Shown piece by piece: positions 11,264 through 23,094 of a stretch of DNA of 64,000 bases. The notes below the pieces were generated by a model. The model saw only the letters and a program-made list of their open reading frames with translations, had not been told where the DNA came from and made no database searches. The stretch covers positions 1-64,000 of the forward strand of contig WION01000145.1 in the NCBI GenBank assembly GCA_015039365.1. The letters are read 5' to 3'. The first letter of the stretch is position 1. Each line of letters opens with the position of its first letter. The translations under genes and the position numbers were made by a program. The stretch is from Amanita rubescens (taxonomy: Eukaryota; Basidiomycota; Agaricomycetes; Agaricales; Amanitaceae).

Positions 11264-14200
11264 CTACTCCTGCATCCATCTTGTGGCTCCAAGACCAAGC
11301 TTGGAATGTTTAATAATTGCTGTGAGTGGCTGATCCAAACCTCCTGTGATGCCAATTTGTTTTCCTTCCGACCAGCCCATAGCTTCCAGCAATCTAAAGC
11401 CACGATTGGACGAATCAATCTTCGGCGCAGCCTGATAGAGGTAATTACTATTCCATTCGACGATGACGGAACTGCAATGAAAAACGTACTTTGCCAACTT
11501 CTTCTCCTTCCTTTTGCCGGGGTGGCCCGCTCTTACCTTTCCCCTTCCTATCGCTCTTATTAAATTCACCTCCATGACTCTGCCTCATAATTCGCGCCAC
11601 CTTTGCCTCATTCACGCGCAATCCACTTCGACTCGTCCTGATTAATACCGTGTACCGCGCATCCCCGTGACCATCGCTCTTGCTCTTCAGATTAAACGCT
11701 GCAGCCATCTCGTGTACGAACTTCCTAGTTTCCTTGCTCGCAGGTGGGAGAGCCATCGTCCGCGGACCGTCCGGGTTGGCGATGAATCTCTTGATTTGTT
11801 GTACCAGTGTAGTCATGTCAATGACACGATTGGGTCCGATAACGGTAATCTTGGGATCTTGGCGGGCGGCGGCCAGCATAGCTTTGCGTCCCTTTTTACC
11901 GCCTTTCTTCTTGATCAAAGGATCAGCAGCCGCTTCCAGCCGGGCCCGCTCGCGCTCCGCTTTCTTTTCTGCTTTCTTGGCACGGTCTTTCACCCATTGC
12001 TCTTGGAGTTCCGGCGGGAGATTCGTAGGTTTATCTTTCTTGCGTCCTGTACAATATGTTTTTCGATGAATGTCTTTCTGAAAAGATTGACTGGAATACT
12101 GACTCGCCACTGTAAACGTAGATAGATCTTCGCGGTCGCCATTATTAATTGCTTTGAAGAGTCGCTTCCTTTCCTTGCGATCACAACCTGTCAAGATGCC
12201 TTCGGTCTCATCCACGAGGTCCTTAAGGGAAAGTTGAGAAAAGGCGGCGAAAAAGTTTGAGAGGCTCATACCTGAAGGCGATTAATGTAATCATCACTGT
12301 CCCATGCATAACTTGCGTCAAATTCAGCTTCGCCCTCTTCATCTTCACCCAACTGTCGCGACGTATGAGCTGGCTTTTTGCGGGAAGTTTTCGTATGAGT
12401 TCAAGACGTTCTCGGAAACTAGAGCAAGAACTCAATTCATCCTCCTCTTCGCTTCCTTCGTCCACGTCGCTCTGCTGAGCGTCTTCGCCAATCAACATTT
12501 CCTCTTCTTTTTCAAACACCCCATCCACATCCTTGTCGTCTTCGCCACTAGTCTGTTCATCCACTTCTTCACCTTCAGAATCGTCATCTCCGCTGCTTCC
12601 TTTAGCTCCCCCCTCGCTAGCCTCATCCTCTTGCTTCAACTTTTCAATGTCCGCAATATCGTCCATCGTCAGATACCGGGTCCCTTCTTGACCCAACATT
12701 CCATTAGCAAACGACCCGAGCGCTCCAATGCTCTTCTCGTCCAGCAACTCTGGGTCCACATCCATGCCATCAGGACCGGTTAACGGCTCCCCTGCGGCAG
12801 CCCCTTGCTCATTCTCCTCTTCGCCCCAATCGATATCAGAATCTCCTCTCCTTCTTTCTTCCCATCTTGGATCAGGCCCGTCAAGCTCTTGCCACTCTTT
12901 ATCCTGCCTCTCAGCCCCAAACGAGAACATTGATCGCTTCCTCCACTTCTTTTGCCTCGCGTGCCGCGATTCCTGCATGCGCACGCGTACCTTGGCTTTA
13001 CGCTGCGTGCTGGGGCTAGCAAGGAGGAGCGGAGACACGAACTGCCGCGGTTTTCTTGCGGCTGCAGAGAGGGTAGTTGAGGTTGAAGGTATAGGAATAT
13101 TAGTCTCCATCTTCTCTTCCGCATTCGTAGATGGAAGTTCGCTGATAGTGGACAATCCAGTCAACATGGATGTCGTTGGCAATGTTGTTGGTATGTTAGA
13201 GGTGGACACGGCTGGTGTCAAGCGGCCAGAGCGGGGATGAGGTGCGACGTATACAATAATGTCATCATCGTCACCCAGCGCTTCTGGGGCGCCTAGGATG
13301 TGCGAGGCAGCCGTCCCTTTTCGTAGCTGTGAAGGAGCCAGAATTTGGGAGGGAGTAGTATCAATGAAGAAACCTGCAGACTCAGGGCACTGTTGTTCAC
13401 CCTCGCCTTCTGCAGTAGCAAGATGTGATGTTGACATCTTCATATGTGTCGAAACGTTTTTGATGGGTGCCAACTCTGCTTCATCCCTGATGGTTCTTCC
13501 CTGTGAGACCGCCCCTTCGGGACGCATGACGATGGACTCTGTTTCCTGTGTTACACCCGCAGACTCGCGTGGCAAATCTGAGCCGGTAAAATCTGGCTGC
13601 GAGTTGAGTGTTATGTCTGCGATTCCTTCAACAACGTTGACACTTGACTGTTCATTTGATCGATCTTCGTTTGGGTGAGCAACCTGTTGATCTCTTCCTA
13701 GCGGAGCAGCGGTTCCATGGTAATAGCCAGTGAACTGTTCCTCCAGCGCCACCGTGAACATCTTTCCTGGCTTCGCTTGTACTTCCAACAGCTTCTCCGT
13801 ATCGTTAAAGTCAATCTCTTCTATTTCTTCCTCGTTTTCCAAGTCCAATCCGCCAATTACTTGGGCGATACGGTTTGCTGTTGGTATACGGTTATCTTCA
13901 GCATCGTCTGGTGATAGTCAGCATTGAGATAAAGCCTGGTTCATGAATAATACACGTACCAATGTCCTCCATTGTTGGTTTCAACAACTCCTCCTCTTGT
14001 TGGAATAAGAATGGTGTCAGAGTTGACTTTACGAAGAAAACAGGACGGAGCAGAGGGCGACTTTCGTACAACAAGCTTGATAGTGGCGCACCAGATCCTA
14101 ACTTTGACTTCGTCTGCTGCTGAGCCGGTCGTCCAAGCCCAGGATGGCCGTATCCGCCGCTTCCCGTCCCTCTAGATGGTGTGCTTGACCTGGATTGAAA

Positions 14201-14574
14201 AACCCCGTTACCTCTGGACGGAGTAGATGCCCTGGGCTGGAAAGTAGAGTTCCCTCTCGAAGGGGTACTTGTCCTTGGAACAGGGGTAGGGCCTCTCGAG
14301 CCTCTATAACCTCTCCCTCTATTTCCGCTTCCCGACCTGTCGGTGTCATTGGTTGATAACCTGAAGAGCAATCCATCGTTAGTACACATCCATGACCAAA
14401 GATCCACATCGTTGCTGGCTGGAACGCGAAGCTGAGATACGTACCGTACACTTGCACCGGGAAATCGAGGATGTCGAAGTCTACGGGTGGCGCACCTCGT
14501 CCCCGACCTCCGTTAAAACCACCACCGCTGCCCTGACCGCCGCGGTTGTTTCCCCGGGACTTTCGCTTGGCCAT
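11264..14574 (-). CDS. SQS1: SQS1-like R3H and G-patch protein (Prp43 co-activator type)
   Basis: Domain order matches yeast Sqs1/Pfa1, a G-patch activator of the DEAH helicase Prp43 in splicing and ribosome biogenesis. Exons (minus) are 14450-14574, 13960-14360, 12272-13907, 11490-12221 and 11264-11431. The N-terminus is Arg/Gly-rich (MAKRKSRG). Exon 3 is a long acidic, Ser-rich region ending in YAWDSDDYINRLQ. Exon 4 holds the R3H-type domain around TTLVQQIKRFIANPDGPRTM and KFVHEMAAAFNLKS. Exon 5 begins the G-patch (GFRLLEAMGWSEGKQIG, then GLGA) near the C-terminus. A frame change is needed in exon 3 at the A/T5 run near 12375-12379, consistent with one missing base. The product is about 1020 residues. 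A further 57-nt in-frame intron inside exon 4 (about 12050-12110) is possible but not required. Confidence 0.85.
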
Positions 14575-14775
14575 TGTCTTCTATACTTATCAGCGGCGAT
14601 TGTGCAAGTTGTTGGCGACGAATGTGACGGATTAGGAAATATGTTCCCATCTCTTGTCCCCATCGACATTTCACGATTCACCGTTTCCGGATCCGATGGA
14701 GCCACTGACTCACACTCAACCTTATTTATTCGTATTTATAAATTATATACTAACGCGTGTATCAGTTCAACAACC
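14575..14775. promoter_or_regulatory. Divergent promoter of SQS1-like and F-box genes
   Basis: These 201 bp separate the two start codons. A TATA-like run (about 14733-14749) lies about 30-40 bp upstream of the F-box ATG. A perfect TGACTCA, the Gcn4/AP-1 type bZIP site, lies at 14706-14712. Function is inferred from position only. Confidence 0.4.
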
Positions 14776-16197
14776 ATGTCGACAACAGATCTAGCGAAAA
14801 TTGGCCTGTCGAATGCTTCTCTTACAGAAACGGAGCTTCGAGCAATTCGTCAACTTAAACTGGATTCACAGAAGGACATAGAGCGTTTAACCGGCGACAT
14901 TGCAAAGCTCCTGAACCAGCAATTAGACCTGCTTGCCGCAGTGAAGCTGTACGATGTGGCCCTTGCACCTCACAAAAAATTGCCTTTGGAAGTGCTGCGC
15001 GCCATAATGATTTTCGCTGCTTCAGAGCCTACTTGCATACCCGTCATCGACGAGGGTGTATATGCAATGTCTCATGTTTGCTCGCCTTGGAGGCAACTTA
15101 TGTTGGATACACCCGAGTTATGGAGCAATATTTCAATCGATGTCTCCAAATCTTCTGACAAGAAGACAGCTGACAAGATACGTATCGCTCGGGAATGGCT
15201 AAGCCGGGCTCAGAATCACCCAATATCATTCACAATCAAAAGCGTAGACCAACAAGTCCTTAACGATCTCATTACGCATTATCCGTGTCGAGCGTTGTAC
15301 CTGTTGGAGTCACGTTCTTCCTGGTATGGAGAGTACCCTCGACTGGGTGAGGCTTCCATAGCTACTTTGGAAACCTTGCATCTCCACGAAGCCATCAAGC
15401 TATCACAAATACTTGGAAAGGAGTTTGCACTACCAGCTTTGAAATCCTTATCACTATACGACGTTAATGATTTGAACGTGATCCACACCGTTGCGCCGCA
15501 GTTGCACTATCTACGTATTCAGTGCACCCGACCACATTCACAGGTCCTTGGTTTACTACGCTTGTGCGTACAGCTCGAACACTGCGAGTTGAAGATAGGT
15601 CGGGATACAAAGAAACCATCCCAGTCCTCTACGAATCAGGCTGTGGTCATTTCTACACTCCGGGTTCTCAAACTTACTTTCGACGATGGCGCTAATGCTC
15701 CAGCTTTTCTCAAGTGGTTGGCGCTCCGCAATGTATCATCGCTCTCTCTCTTTCAAACGAAGCCGGAGACCTGGTCGCTAGATCTGCCCACAGTCTCCGA
15801 GTTGATAGCGCGATCAGATGGCATGCCTCATCTACAATCATTGACGATCGATGAGACAAAGGATCCATTTGACCTCAAAGTTCTGTTATTGGACACCCCA
15901 TCACTTCGTCAACTCCATATCAATCGAGGGGTACTGGACGCCGATACTATGGATAAGTTATCAACAGGCCACCTAGGTGCCCAACTCAAAGAACTATTTT
16001 CGCGGCACAGACATGAAGCTGAAGCCATTTTGCGAATGGTGGAATCGCGCCATCAAACTGCAACGACTGGCCAGGTCGCACCATTCTCGAGTGTCAGGAT
16101 CAACGGCGTGGCTGCCAGTACCTCCGCGTCGGTTGCCATCAGGAACCGCCTTCTAGAGCTTAGAAAAATGGGTATTGATATTGCCTTCTCTGTCTAA
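14776..16197 (+). CDS. F-box domain protein with leucine-rich C-terminal region
   Basis: Single-exon gene of 473 residues, a probable substrate adaptor for an SCF ubiquitin ligase. Residues about 15-65 form a coiled coil (ELRAIRQLKLDSQKDIERL). An F-box follows (APHKKLPLEVLRAIMIFAA, then MSHVCSPWRQLMLDTPELWSNI), the usual Agaricomycete arrangement. The rest is a degenerate LRR-like region with repeated leucine spacing (ATLETLHLHEA, ALKSLSLYDV, STLRVLKLTF, HLQSLTID, SLRQLHINRG). The start is chosen at the first ATG after the TATA-like region; the frame is open further upstream but has no conserved sequence. A degraded partial copy of its 3' end lies about 1.1 kb downstream. Confidence 0.85.
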   Translation: MSTTDLAKIGLSNASLTETELRAIRQLKLDSQKDIERLTGDIAKLLNQQLDLLAAVKLYDVALAPHKKLPLEVLRAIMIFAASEPTCIPVIDEGVYAMSHVCSPWRQLMLDTPELWSNISIDVSKSSDKKTADKIRIAREWLSRAQNHPISFTIKSVDQQVLNDLITHYPCRALYLLESRSSWYGEYPRLGEASIATLETLHLHEAIKLSQILGKEFALPALKSLSLYDVNDLNVIHTVAPQLHYLRIQCTRPHSQVLGLLRLCVQLEHCELKIGRDTKKPSQSSTNQAVVISTLRVLKLTFDDGANAPAFLKWLALRNVSSLSLFQTKPETWSLDLPTVSELIARSDGMPHLQSLTIDETKDPFDLKVLLLDTPSLRQLHINRGVLDADTMDKLSTGHLGAQLKELFSRHRHEAEAILRMVESRHQTATTGQVAPFSSVRINGVAASTSASVAIRNRLLELRKMGIDIAFSV

Positions 16198-17477
16198 TCG
16201 ACAGGTATGTACTTGTTCGTTGCTAGGGCCCTTCCTGACGTTGGGTGTCGTCCAGGAATCTGGTCGGAATATATGTAGTTTTACTATTCTGGTTTGTGAA
16301 AACCGTGCGTAGATGTGTATATGGCAACGAATCGAGTTTTTTGACTCATTGGGCTCCTGTGTCAAGTTGTGACAGTGTACGGCTCCTTGACAGATGGCCC
16401 CTGAAGACCCACGAGACAGGAGCGCGGGGTGAAGAGAGGACGTAACGATCATTCCGCTTTTGTTTTTTGGACTAGTTATTCAATAGGTGTCTTAGGAAGT
16501 ACCTTGACTGGATCCTTCACTTGATCGGGTATGCTGGACAGGGGGCAATTGAGTCATGTTTATACCATATCTATACATAAAACGAGAAGAAAACAGAAGG
16601 CCCTTGGGTGAGAGCGTCGTCGTGGGTCCAGCGGAACACCCGATAATATCAACGTGAATGTCCTTGAAGCCGTTTTCCAACAGCATCTGCTCGATAGCAT
16701 AGGCACCGTTGCAGACCTTCTGGGACAATTCCAGATTCTTCCCCCAGTAACCTGCATCCAGACACGAGGCTGCGGGTCACCCACTCCTAAGCCATAGCGT
16801 ATGAACGTGATGAGTTCAATATGCACTTCCACCCCTCAATTCAATCATGGGCCTGAAAAAGTTATCCTTCTCCTTCCGGAATTGATCGTTCCAGAAGTTC
16901 GTCAATGGCCTGTTTCCCGCGTAGAAGTCGGGTCCCACGGGGTCTTCTCAAGGTCGGTGCGGTAAACGAGGCGGTGGTCCTTCATGTGCCGTTGATCCAA
17001 GCGGAGTCACGAAGTCATTCTCAGGGGGCTCAGAGCACCGGTCGGTTGTCGGTTGTACTTGCCAGGGCCACTCTCGACGTTGCTTCCTGGTTGAAACATG
17101 ATGCAGTTAAGCTTGTGACTGAAGAAGAGAAGGAGCGTGCGACTGTTTCACCGACTCTCCGGTGCATCCCAATGTTGTACAATATTTCATCGCAATCCTT
17201 GGCAATCGATGAGACACAGAACTATTTTCTCGGCACGGAAGCTGACATCAAGCTGGCCAGTTCAATATTCGCGCCATTTTTGTCTCCGTCTAACGGACAG
17301 GTATGTACTTGTTCATTGATAGGGCTTGACGTTATCGTTCTGGTATATGATGTTTATTTTTTCTTTTTTTGGCTCAACATAAGTTGTGACAGTGACGATT
17401 TACGGTTCCTTGACATGTCCGAGTCATTCTGCCATCAGCTTATAGACGATCCCATCTGAAGTCAGAAACTGAACAAT
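16198..17477. other. Degraded partial duplicate of the F-box gene tail, plus an unidentified minus-strand remnant
   Basis: The segment 17215-17430 resembles the end and 3' flank of the F-box gene (15990-16400). Both contain an AACTATTTTC block, a near-identical CAGGTATGTACTTGTTC block (from 16205 and from 17298) and an AAGTTGTGACAGTG block (about 16362 and 17384). The copy has no open F-box frame. On the minus strand of 16490-17060, frames with WNDQFRKEKDN and VCNGAYAIEQMLLENGF look like pieces of a real protein interrupted by stops; I cannot name it. Confidence 0.5.
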
Positions 17478-20400
17478 ATGGTTACAAGTCGCCGTGTTAC
17501 AACCGCTGCCAAGGGAAAACGGATTCCTGGGGCTTGTGACATATGTAAGAGGAAAAAAAGTGAGCGGCTCAAGGGGAGAAGATTATAGTCTTGCTCACCT
17601 TCTCACACAGTCAAATGTCAGTAATTCATGTTGGAACGAGGCGGATACGCCGGATACTGAAGGTAAATATGCCCAGGTGACAGCGGCGAGAGGATGGGAA
17701 AATCTTGCACTAACTGTGAGACAGCTAGCCTTGATTGTACTCACAAGGAGACGACAAAGGTACGCTTGCAATTCTGCCAGTTACTGTGATAGAGTAACGA
17801 GTTTACGATAGGCCTTGGGGCCCGCTAAAAGGTTCGTCCTTCTATCGGATAAGAATAATCCAGTCATTTATTTACTCTGGGGTTAGTTATGTTGCAAATC
17901 TGGAGATGCGACTCGAGAAGATGGAAAAGGTGTTGAACAGAGTATGTGCTTCTTCCGCGTTATCAAAGATCAAACTGTGAACCAATATTAGCTTTTGCCT
18001 GGGGTGGATTTAAACGCAGAATTGGATCATTTGGCCGACATGCCAGAATGTCACAGTAGCCCTTCGTTTGCCTCTTCAGAATCTCCTGAGCCCTCCGGAG
18101 CGCAAGTTGTGAGGCACGATAACGAGGATTGCGTTGATAATGGATTGATGCTCAAGCTTCAAAGGTTGGATCTGACACAGCCAGAACCAAGGTTCTTTGG
18201 TGGATCCAGGTCAGTGTTGTCTGATGCGGAGCTCGCAAGCTTCTCATACTTTGTCTTCAAAAGCGGATTTCGACTTATTCAGACTGCCCTTGATTTCAAA
18301 AGCCAGTATATGAACAACAGGCAGTTTGTCGGTGACCACAAAATTACCAGTATCTTCAACCCTTGTAGACGACGGGAGTTTTGGGTTACTCTCCCCGTTA
18401 GTCTCTTGCTCTTCACAAAATCATATTCTCATCGTCTTTCTGCAGTGGCAGAGGGGGAAATTGGATGAAGAGCTTAACCTAGACGCATCGAAGCTTACGT
18501 TTCCCGATGACGATCTCCTTGTGTCCCTTGTCGACTTCTACTTCAAGGAAGTGAATATATTATTTCCCCTTTTACATCGTCCAACATTCGAACGACAAAT
18601 TGCAGAACGTCTACACATGAGAGATGCCATGTTTGGGAATGTTGTACTCCTCGTTTGCGCACTTGGGTCAAAGTATTCCGATGACCCACGCAACTACATG
18701 GACAGCTCAGACACAAGAAGTTCTGGGCACAAGTGGTACACGCAAGTTGATACTTGTCGAAAAGCATATATCACCAAGTCTTCACTGCATGAACTGCAGA
18801 TGATTGCGGTACGTTCTCCAACCTGGCACTGTCTTGTTCTCACAGTTAAAAGCTCTTGGTTCTTTTCGGCAAATCAACTGGGAGATCTCACGGATCATGG
18901 GTACATGTTGGGTTGGGTCTGAAGTTGGCGCAAGAGATGGGTGTGCATCGCCGTAGACTCGGAAAGGATGGACATATTACTGCAGAAGACGAGCTTTGGA
19001 AGCGTGCTTTCTGGTAACTATTCACCTCAACGATAACGCATGTCTTACACTGTGCTTTGGCCAGGGTTCTATTGGTTCATGATCGACTGATAAGCGCTGG
19101 CTTTGGGAGACCCTGCACTATTCACGAAGAAGAGTGAGTTTTGTACATCTGCCCGTTGGATTACTTCCAATGTTCTGTGTCGCAGCTACGATCTGGATTA
19201 TCCTGTGGAATGTGACGATGAATACTGGGATCTTCCCGATTCTTCAAAATCTTTCCAGCAGCCGCCGGATAAACCCTCGATTATTTCATATTTTAATTGT
19301 TTCCTTCGTTTGATAGAAATGATGGGTAACATTGTGCGCCTTCTGGTACGTTTGCTTTTTGAAAAATGAAGATCGTAAAATCAAACCGTAGTAGTATACA
19401 AACAGGAAACCAACGTCCATATTAGGGTTGGATTCTGAGGGGGAGGCGATAGCACACTTTGATTCTGCCTTGAATCAGTGGATAGATGGCGTACCTGATC
19501 ATTGTAAGTGAAAGCAACTATGCCCGAATCTGACGGTAATCATCCTATATGCAGTGAGATGGAGTTCGAACCGCCAGGATAGTACATTTTTCAGGCAATC
19601 CGGCGCTTTATACCTTTCTTATTATGGCGTGCAAATTTATATACATCGACCATTCATTCCATCCCTCAACAATCCGTCCCCTACTGGATTTCCATCGTTG
19701 GCGATTTGCACAAATGCGGCTCGATCGAGCTGTTACATATTCGATGCTTTCAATCAGTCGAATATTTTACCATCGCCTTTTGTCCAGGTAAGTTTTATAC
19801 GACACCTCTTCTTCGTCCGTCAACACATATGCCATAGTCATGGGCGAGCTATGCAGCACTTGTTCTGTTGGTCAATGTCTGGAATAGCAAACGTTCCGGG
19901 TTGGAACACAACCATCGAAGAGAGTTGAGCCTTATCCAGAAGGTCTTGGATATGTTAGATATCTGCGAACAACGGTGGAGTGCTGCAGGCCGCATCAAGT
20001 TAGTCGGTTTCTGCGATTTTTAACATGTGTTAACTATTATACAATAGGGACATTATTGCGGAATTAGCTTTGTTCAGCGATGTCGTTATCGGCACGAGTG
20101 GAGTAGACGACACTCCGTCACCAAACGCATCGAATAGCGCGGCATACCCAGACGTAAACGGGACGACGGCATACCAAAGCGAATATGTTTTACAAGCTAA
20201 TGTTACCGAGCCAGTGCCTGTCAACGGGGGCGCCAGGACCGCTATGGGAAGCGAATCGTATCCCGAGCCACTGCCGGTGTACAGCAACGAGCTTGGTCAG
20301 ATACCTGTTTTTGGACAGTTTGGGTCTGTAGGGGCAGTAGGGGCACCGTTGAACGGACAACTACCGGCGGGTGATCTACCCAACCACAGCGATAGACTGT

Positions 20401-20588
20401 TTACGCAGCCGACAAATACATTCTATGGAAACGCTGGATCCACGTATCAGGCGTCGGTATCATCTGGGATAAACGAATTCAGGGAGTTTGGTGCTCAGAG
20501 CTCGGGAGTATGGCCTCAAGGTGAACAGAAGATGATGGGCATGGATGACGTGGATATGTGGCTCGCCTCCACAAATGTATTTCAGTAA
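17478..20588 (+). CDS. Zn2Cys6 fungal-specific transcription factor
   Basis: Nuclear binuclear-cluster transcription factor. After splicing the first two introns, the N-terminus contains C-D-I-C-K-R-K-K-I-K-C followed by C-T-N-C-x6-C, the full CX2CX6C...CX2CX6C pattern. The third Cys codon is itself interrupted by an intron. A coiled-coil linker follows (YVANLEMRLEKMEKVLNR). The middle-homology region has FYFKEVNILFPLLHRPTFE, LVCALGSKYSDD, GLGLKLAQEMGVHRR, DELWKRAFW, VECDDEYW and IYIHRPFIP. The Pro/Gly/Asn-rich C-terminus ends at TAA 20586-20588. At least twelve short introns are needed, all with normal splice sites and no frame damage, so local sequence quality is good. The target pathway is unknown; the next gene is an aldo/keto reductase on the same strand, which does not prove a link. 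Confidence 0.88.
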
Positions 20589-21026
20589 GTGAACTCTCGA
20601 GGTGAGGTGACTGAGAATAATGCTTATTATTATTTTTCGTAGATGGGAAAATATTTTTATGAGTGTTGATCAGCAGGAGAATGTGATAGAGAATGGGTAC
20701 AGAGGATCTTGACGTGTGTAATTTTTGCCATGTGTTTATGAACATTTATGCATTATGAGTGATACTGTATCAATCTAAACTTTTTTGCCGCCTAGTGCAC
20801 ATAAAACTGGCAGGGTGAATATTTCTTCTAAACCATCTGAAGAGTATTTCTTTTCCTCGACTCCACGACGCATCTGCATCCGTATTGAATTACGTGCATG
20901 AGAACTTCAATTTGTTCACTATGACGAAATGGTGGTCCATATCGGGACCCTGGCCCGATTGGCACTTCCATTTGTTGTCCTCATCTCATTCACATTATCA
21001 TCACGTAACAGAGCACCACGACGACG
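20589..21026. other. Intergenic region upstream of the aldo/keto reductase
   Basis: This 438-bp gap between two plus-strand genes holds the 3' UTR of the transcription factor gene and the promoter of the reductase. No RNA gene or repeat is visible. Confidence 0.4.
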
Positions 21027-21980
21027 ATGACCGCGACTACGAAACTGATATACGGTACGGCCTGGAAGAAGGAGCGCACGACGGCGCTGGTTGTCCAGGC
21101 TGTCCTGCACGGCTTTCGAGCGATCGACACCGCTTGTCAGCCAAAGCATTACAGGTACGAGGCCCACATGTAAAAAAAAAAAAGTACCCTCAGCATCTCA
21201 ACAAACGCTATTAGGGAAGACCTGGTTGGCGAAGCCCTCTCCATTCTCTACGACAAGCACGGATTTAAACGTGAAGACTTGTTCATCCAAACCAAGTAAA
21301 ACCGTCGCTCCAACTCCAACCTAGACCTTCTCATCACTGACCGATACCTTAGATACACGCCAATATCCGGCCAAGACACTTCCAAACCACTTCCATACGA
21401 CCCCCAAACCCCCATCGAGGCCCAAATCCAAGCTTCGCTTTCCACCTCTCTCTGCAACCTCCGCACGACCTACATCGACAGCTACCTCCTCCACTCCCCC
21501 TTGCCCACGCTTCCCGAAACGCTCGAAGCATGGCACACCCTGATCCAACTCCAATCTACCGGTCAAGTCCGGCGCATAGGGATAAGCAACGCCTATGACA
21601 CCCGGTTACTCGCACGTCTGAGCAAGGAACAAGCAAAACCCGATGTGGTGCAAAATAGGTGGTATCAAGGGAATGGATGGGATCGAGGCGTGGTGATGTT
21701 TTGTAGAGAGATGGGAGTGGAGTATCAGAGCTTTTGGACGTTGACGGGGTCGCCCGAGTTGATTGAACATCCGGTTGTGAGACAGTTGGTGGAGAGGCAG
21801 GCGGGAAAGCTGACGCCTGAACAAATTGTGTATGCGTTTGCGTTGGGAGAGGGGGTGAGGCCTATTTCGGGTACGACGAGTGAGAAGCATATGGATGACG
21901 ATGTACATGTGGCAGAGATCACGTTGGAAGAAGAAGAAGAGCTTGTAAAGGAATTGAGGGCGTTTGTCTGGGGCCCGTAA
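21027..21980 (+). CDS. Aldo/keto reductase family oxidoreductase
   Basis: NAD(P)H-dependent carbonyl reductase of the AKR fold, 278 residues, cytosolic; substrate unknown. Exons are 21027-21154, 21215-21295 and 21353-21980. Catalytic positions are visible: Asp in GFRAIDTA, Tyr in PKHYREDLVGEAL, Lys in LFIQTK and His in SYLLHSP. Later motifs RRIGISNAY and the C-terminal GTTSEKH (NADP phosphate-binding region) also fit. The length is a little below the family's usual 280-330. The start is the ATG directly before KLIYGTAWKKE; no earlier in-frame ATG is needed. Its stop lies 8 bp from the stop of the convergent gene, so the mature 3' UTRs must overlap. Confidence 0.88.
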
Positions 21981-21988
21981 TCAACTGT

Positions 21989-23079
21989 TCAATAATGTAC
22001 AGCGTCAGGTGCGAACTGCCAGCGGCGAATGTACCTTGTGACCCGGACGGGGCAGTCAATGGACCAGTGCATCTCTTTGCAGTAATGACAGGAATGTCGA
22101 GGCGCTATATGCTCTCGCTTCGTACAGTCGTTGAGGTGGTGGTCTCCGCCGCAAGCATAGCACTTTATATTTTGCGGGTCGTGCTTTTTCTTATCCAATT
22201 TGTGTTTTATCAACATTTCAACGAACAGTCGTCTCCTCTCCCTACGCCCAGTTTCGCGTCCGGGAAGGAGAACCTGTCTTTTCCATATGCGTTCCATAGT
22301 GAACCAAGAAAGGCGAAAGTTGGTTGGGTGGACGTGCCTACCGAGGGCGGTGAGATGGGATGCAAATTCAGTGGAATAGATGTCTTCAACGAGGATGGCC
22401 AGGCGCACGTCCCGAAGGGTTATACCTGGGATTGTAGTCGGAGAAGGGAGGATTAATGCGGGTGGTTCGGAAGCTTGTTGCACTGTCTCCTCGACCCAAG
22501 TCGGACGCTTCGCGGAATCCGTTTGGGTGGCCACAGTAACCGTGAACGGGCTCGCGTTCTCAACATGTACGGATGGATGGTGCTGTTGGACGATTATTCA
22601 ATGCTACGTGGGATATCACAGCGTTGTGCACTCACGTTTTCTGCCGTTGCTGCCTCTGCAATCTTGAGAAAAAACGAAGTAGCGGATTCGTAATCCTCGA
22701 ACCGATACCTTGCAGAGAGGAGCATTGTATATCGAGGTTTTTCATGCTCTGTTTTGGGTTTCCACAATTTGAGACTTTGACCCCAACCTCGCGTATAGAG
22801 TGGATAAACATAGCTAAGGACGTCGTACTCGGTTAGCCAAGGGGTCGGGTAGCCTTTGAGGGGAGAAGGTAATGGGGGGATGGGTTCTTCTTGCGGGAAA
22901 TCTCTCAACGCGTTCGGTTTTGGACCTGAAAAATCACCAGGCTTGGGCTTGTGCTCTGTCACGTCCAAGGCGGAAAGCCTGGATACCATACCCGCCATTT
23001 GCTCGAGAAGCGACCATTTGTGCGAGACGAACCTGGCAAGCTGAGGCTTGATCAATTTGACCGTGCAGTGAAAAAGCAT
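21989..23079 (-). CDS. Pterin-4a-carbinolamine dehydratase-like domain fused to two zinc knuckles
   Basis: Two exons, 22636-23079 and 21989-22582 (345 residues). The middle matches the PCD fold: WLTEYDVLSYVYPLYTRGWG, then LSARYRFEDYESATSFFLKIAEAATAEN joined across the intron to HHPS, the family's HHP motif, then FTVTVATQTDSA and GITLRDVRLAILVED. The C-terminal region adds two zinc knuckles with identical spacing, CYACGGDHHLNDC and CHYCKEMHWSIDC (both CX2CX3HX4C), suggesting nucleic-acid binding. The N-terminus (MLFHCTVKLIKPQLARF) is basic and could be a mitochondrial presequence. True PCD recycles pterin cofactor; whether this protein is catalytic is uncertain. The annotated ATG is only 15 bp after the stop of the upstream same-strand gene; alternative Met codons lie about 28 and 31 residues in. 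Confidence 0.75.
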
Positions 23080-23094
23080 ACAGCGGTAAATAAA

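Noticed and set aside
12304..13678. Several plus-strand frames of 130-170 residues
   Set aside because: Antisense of the low-complexity acidic exon 3 of the SQS1-like gene.
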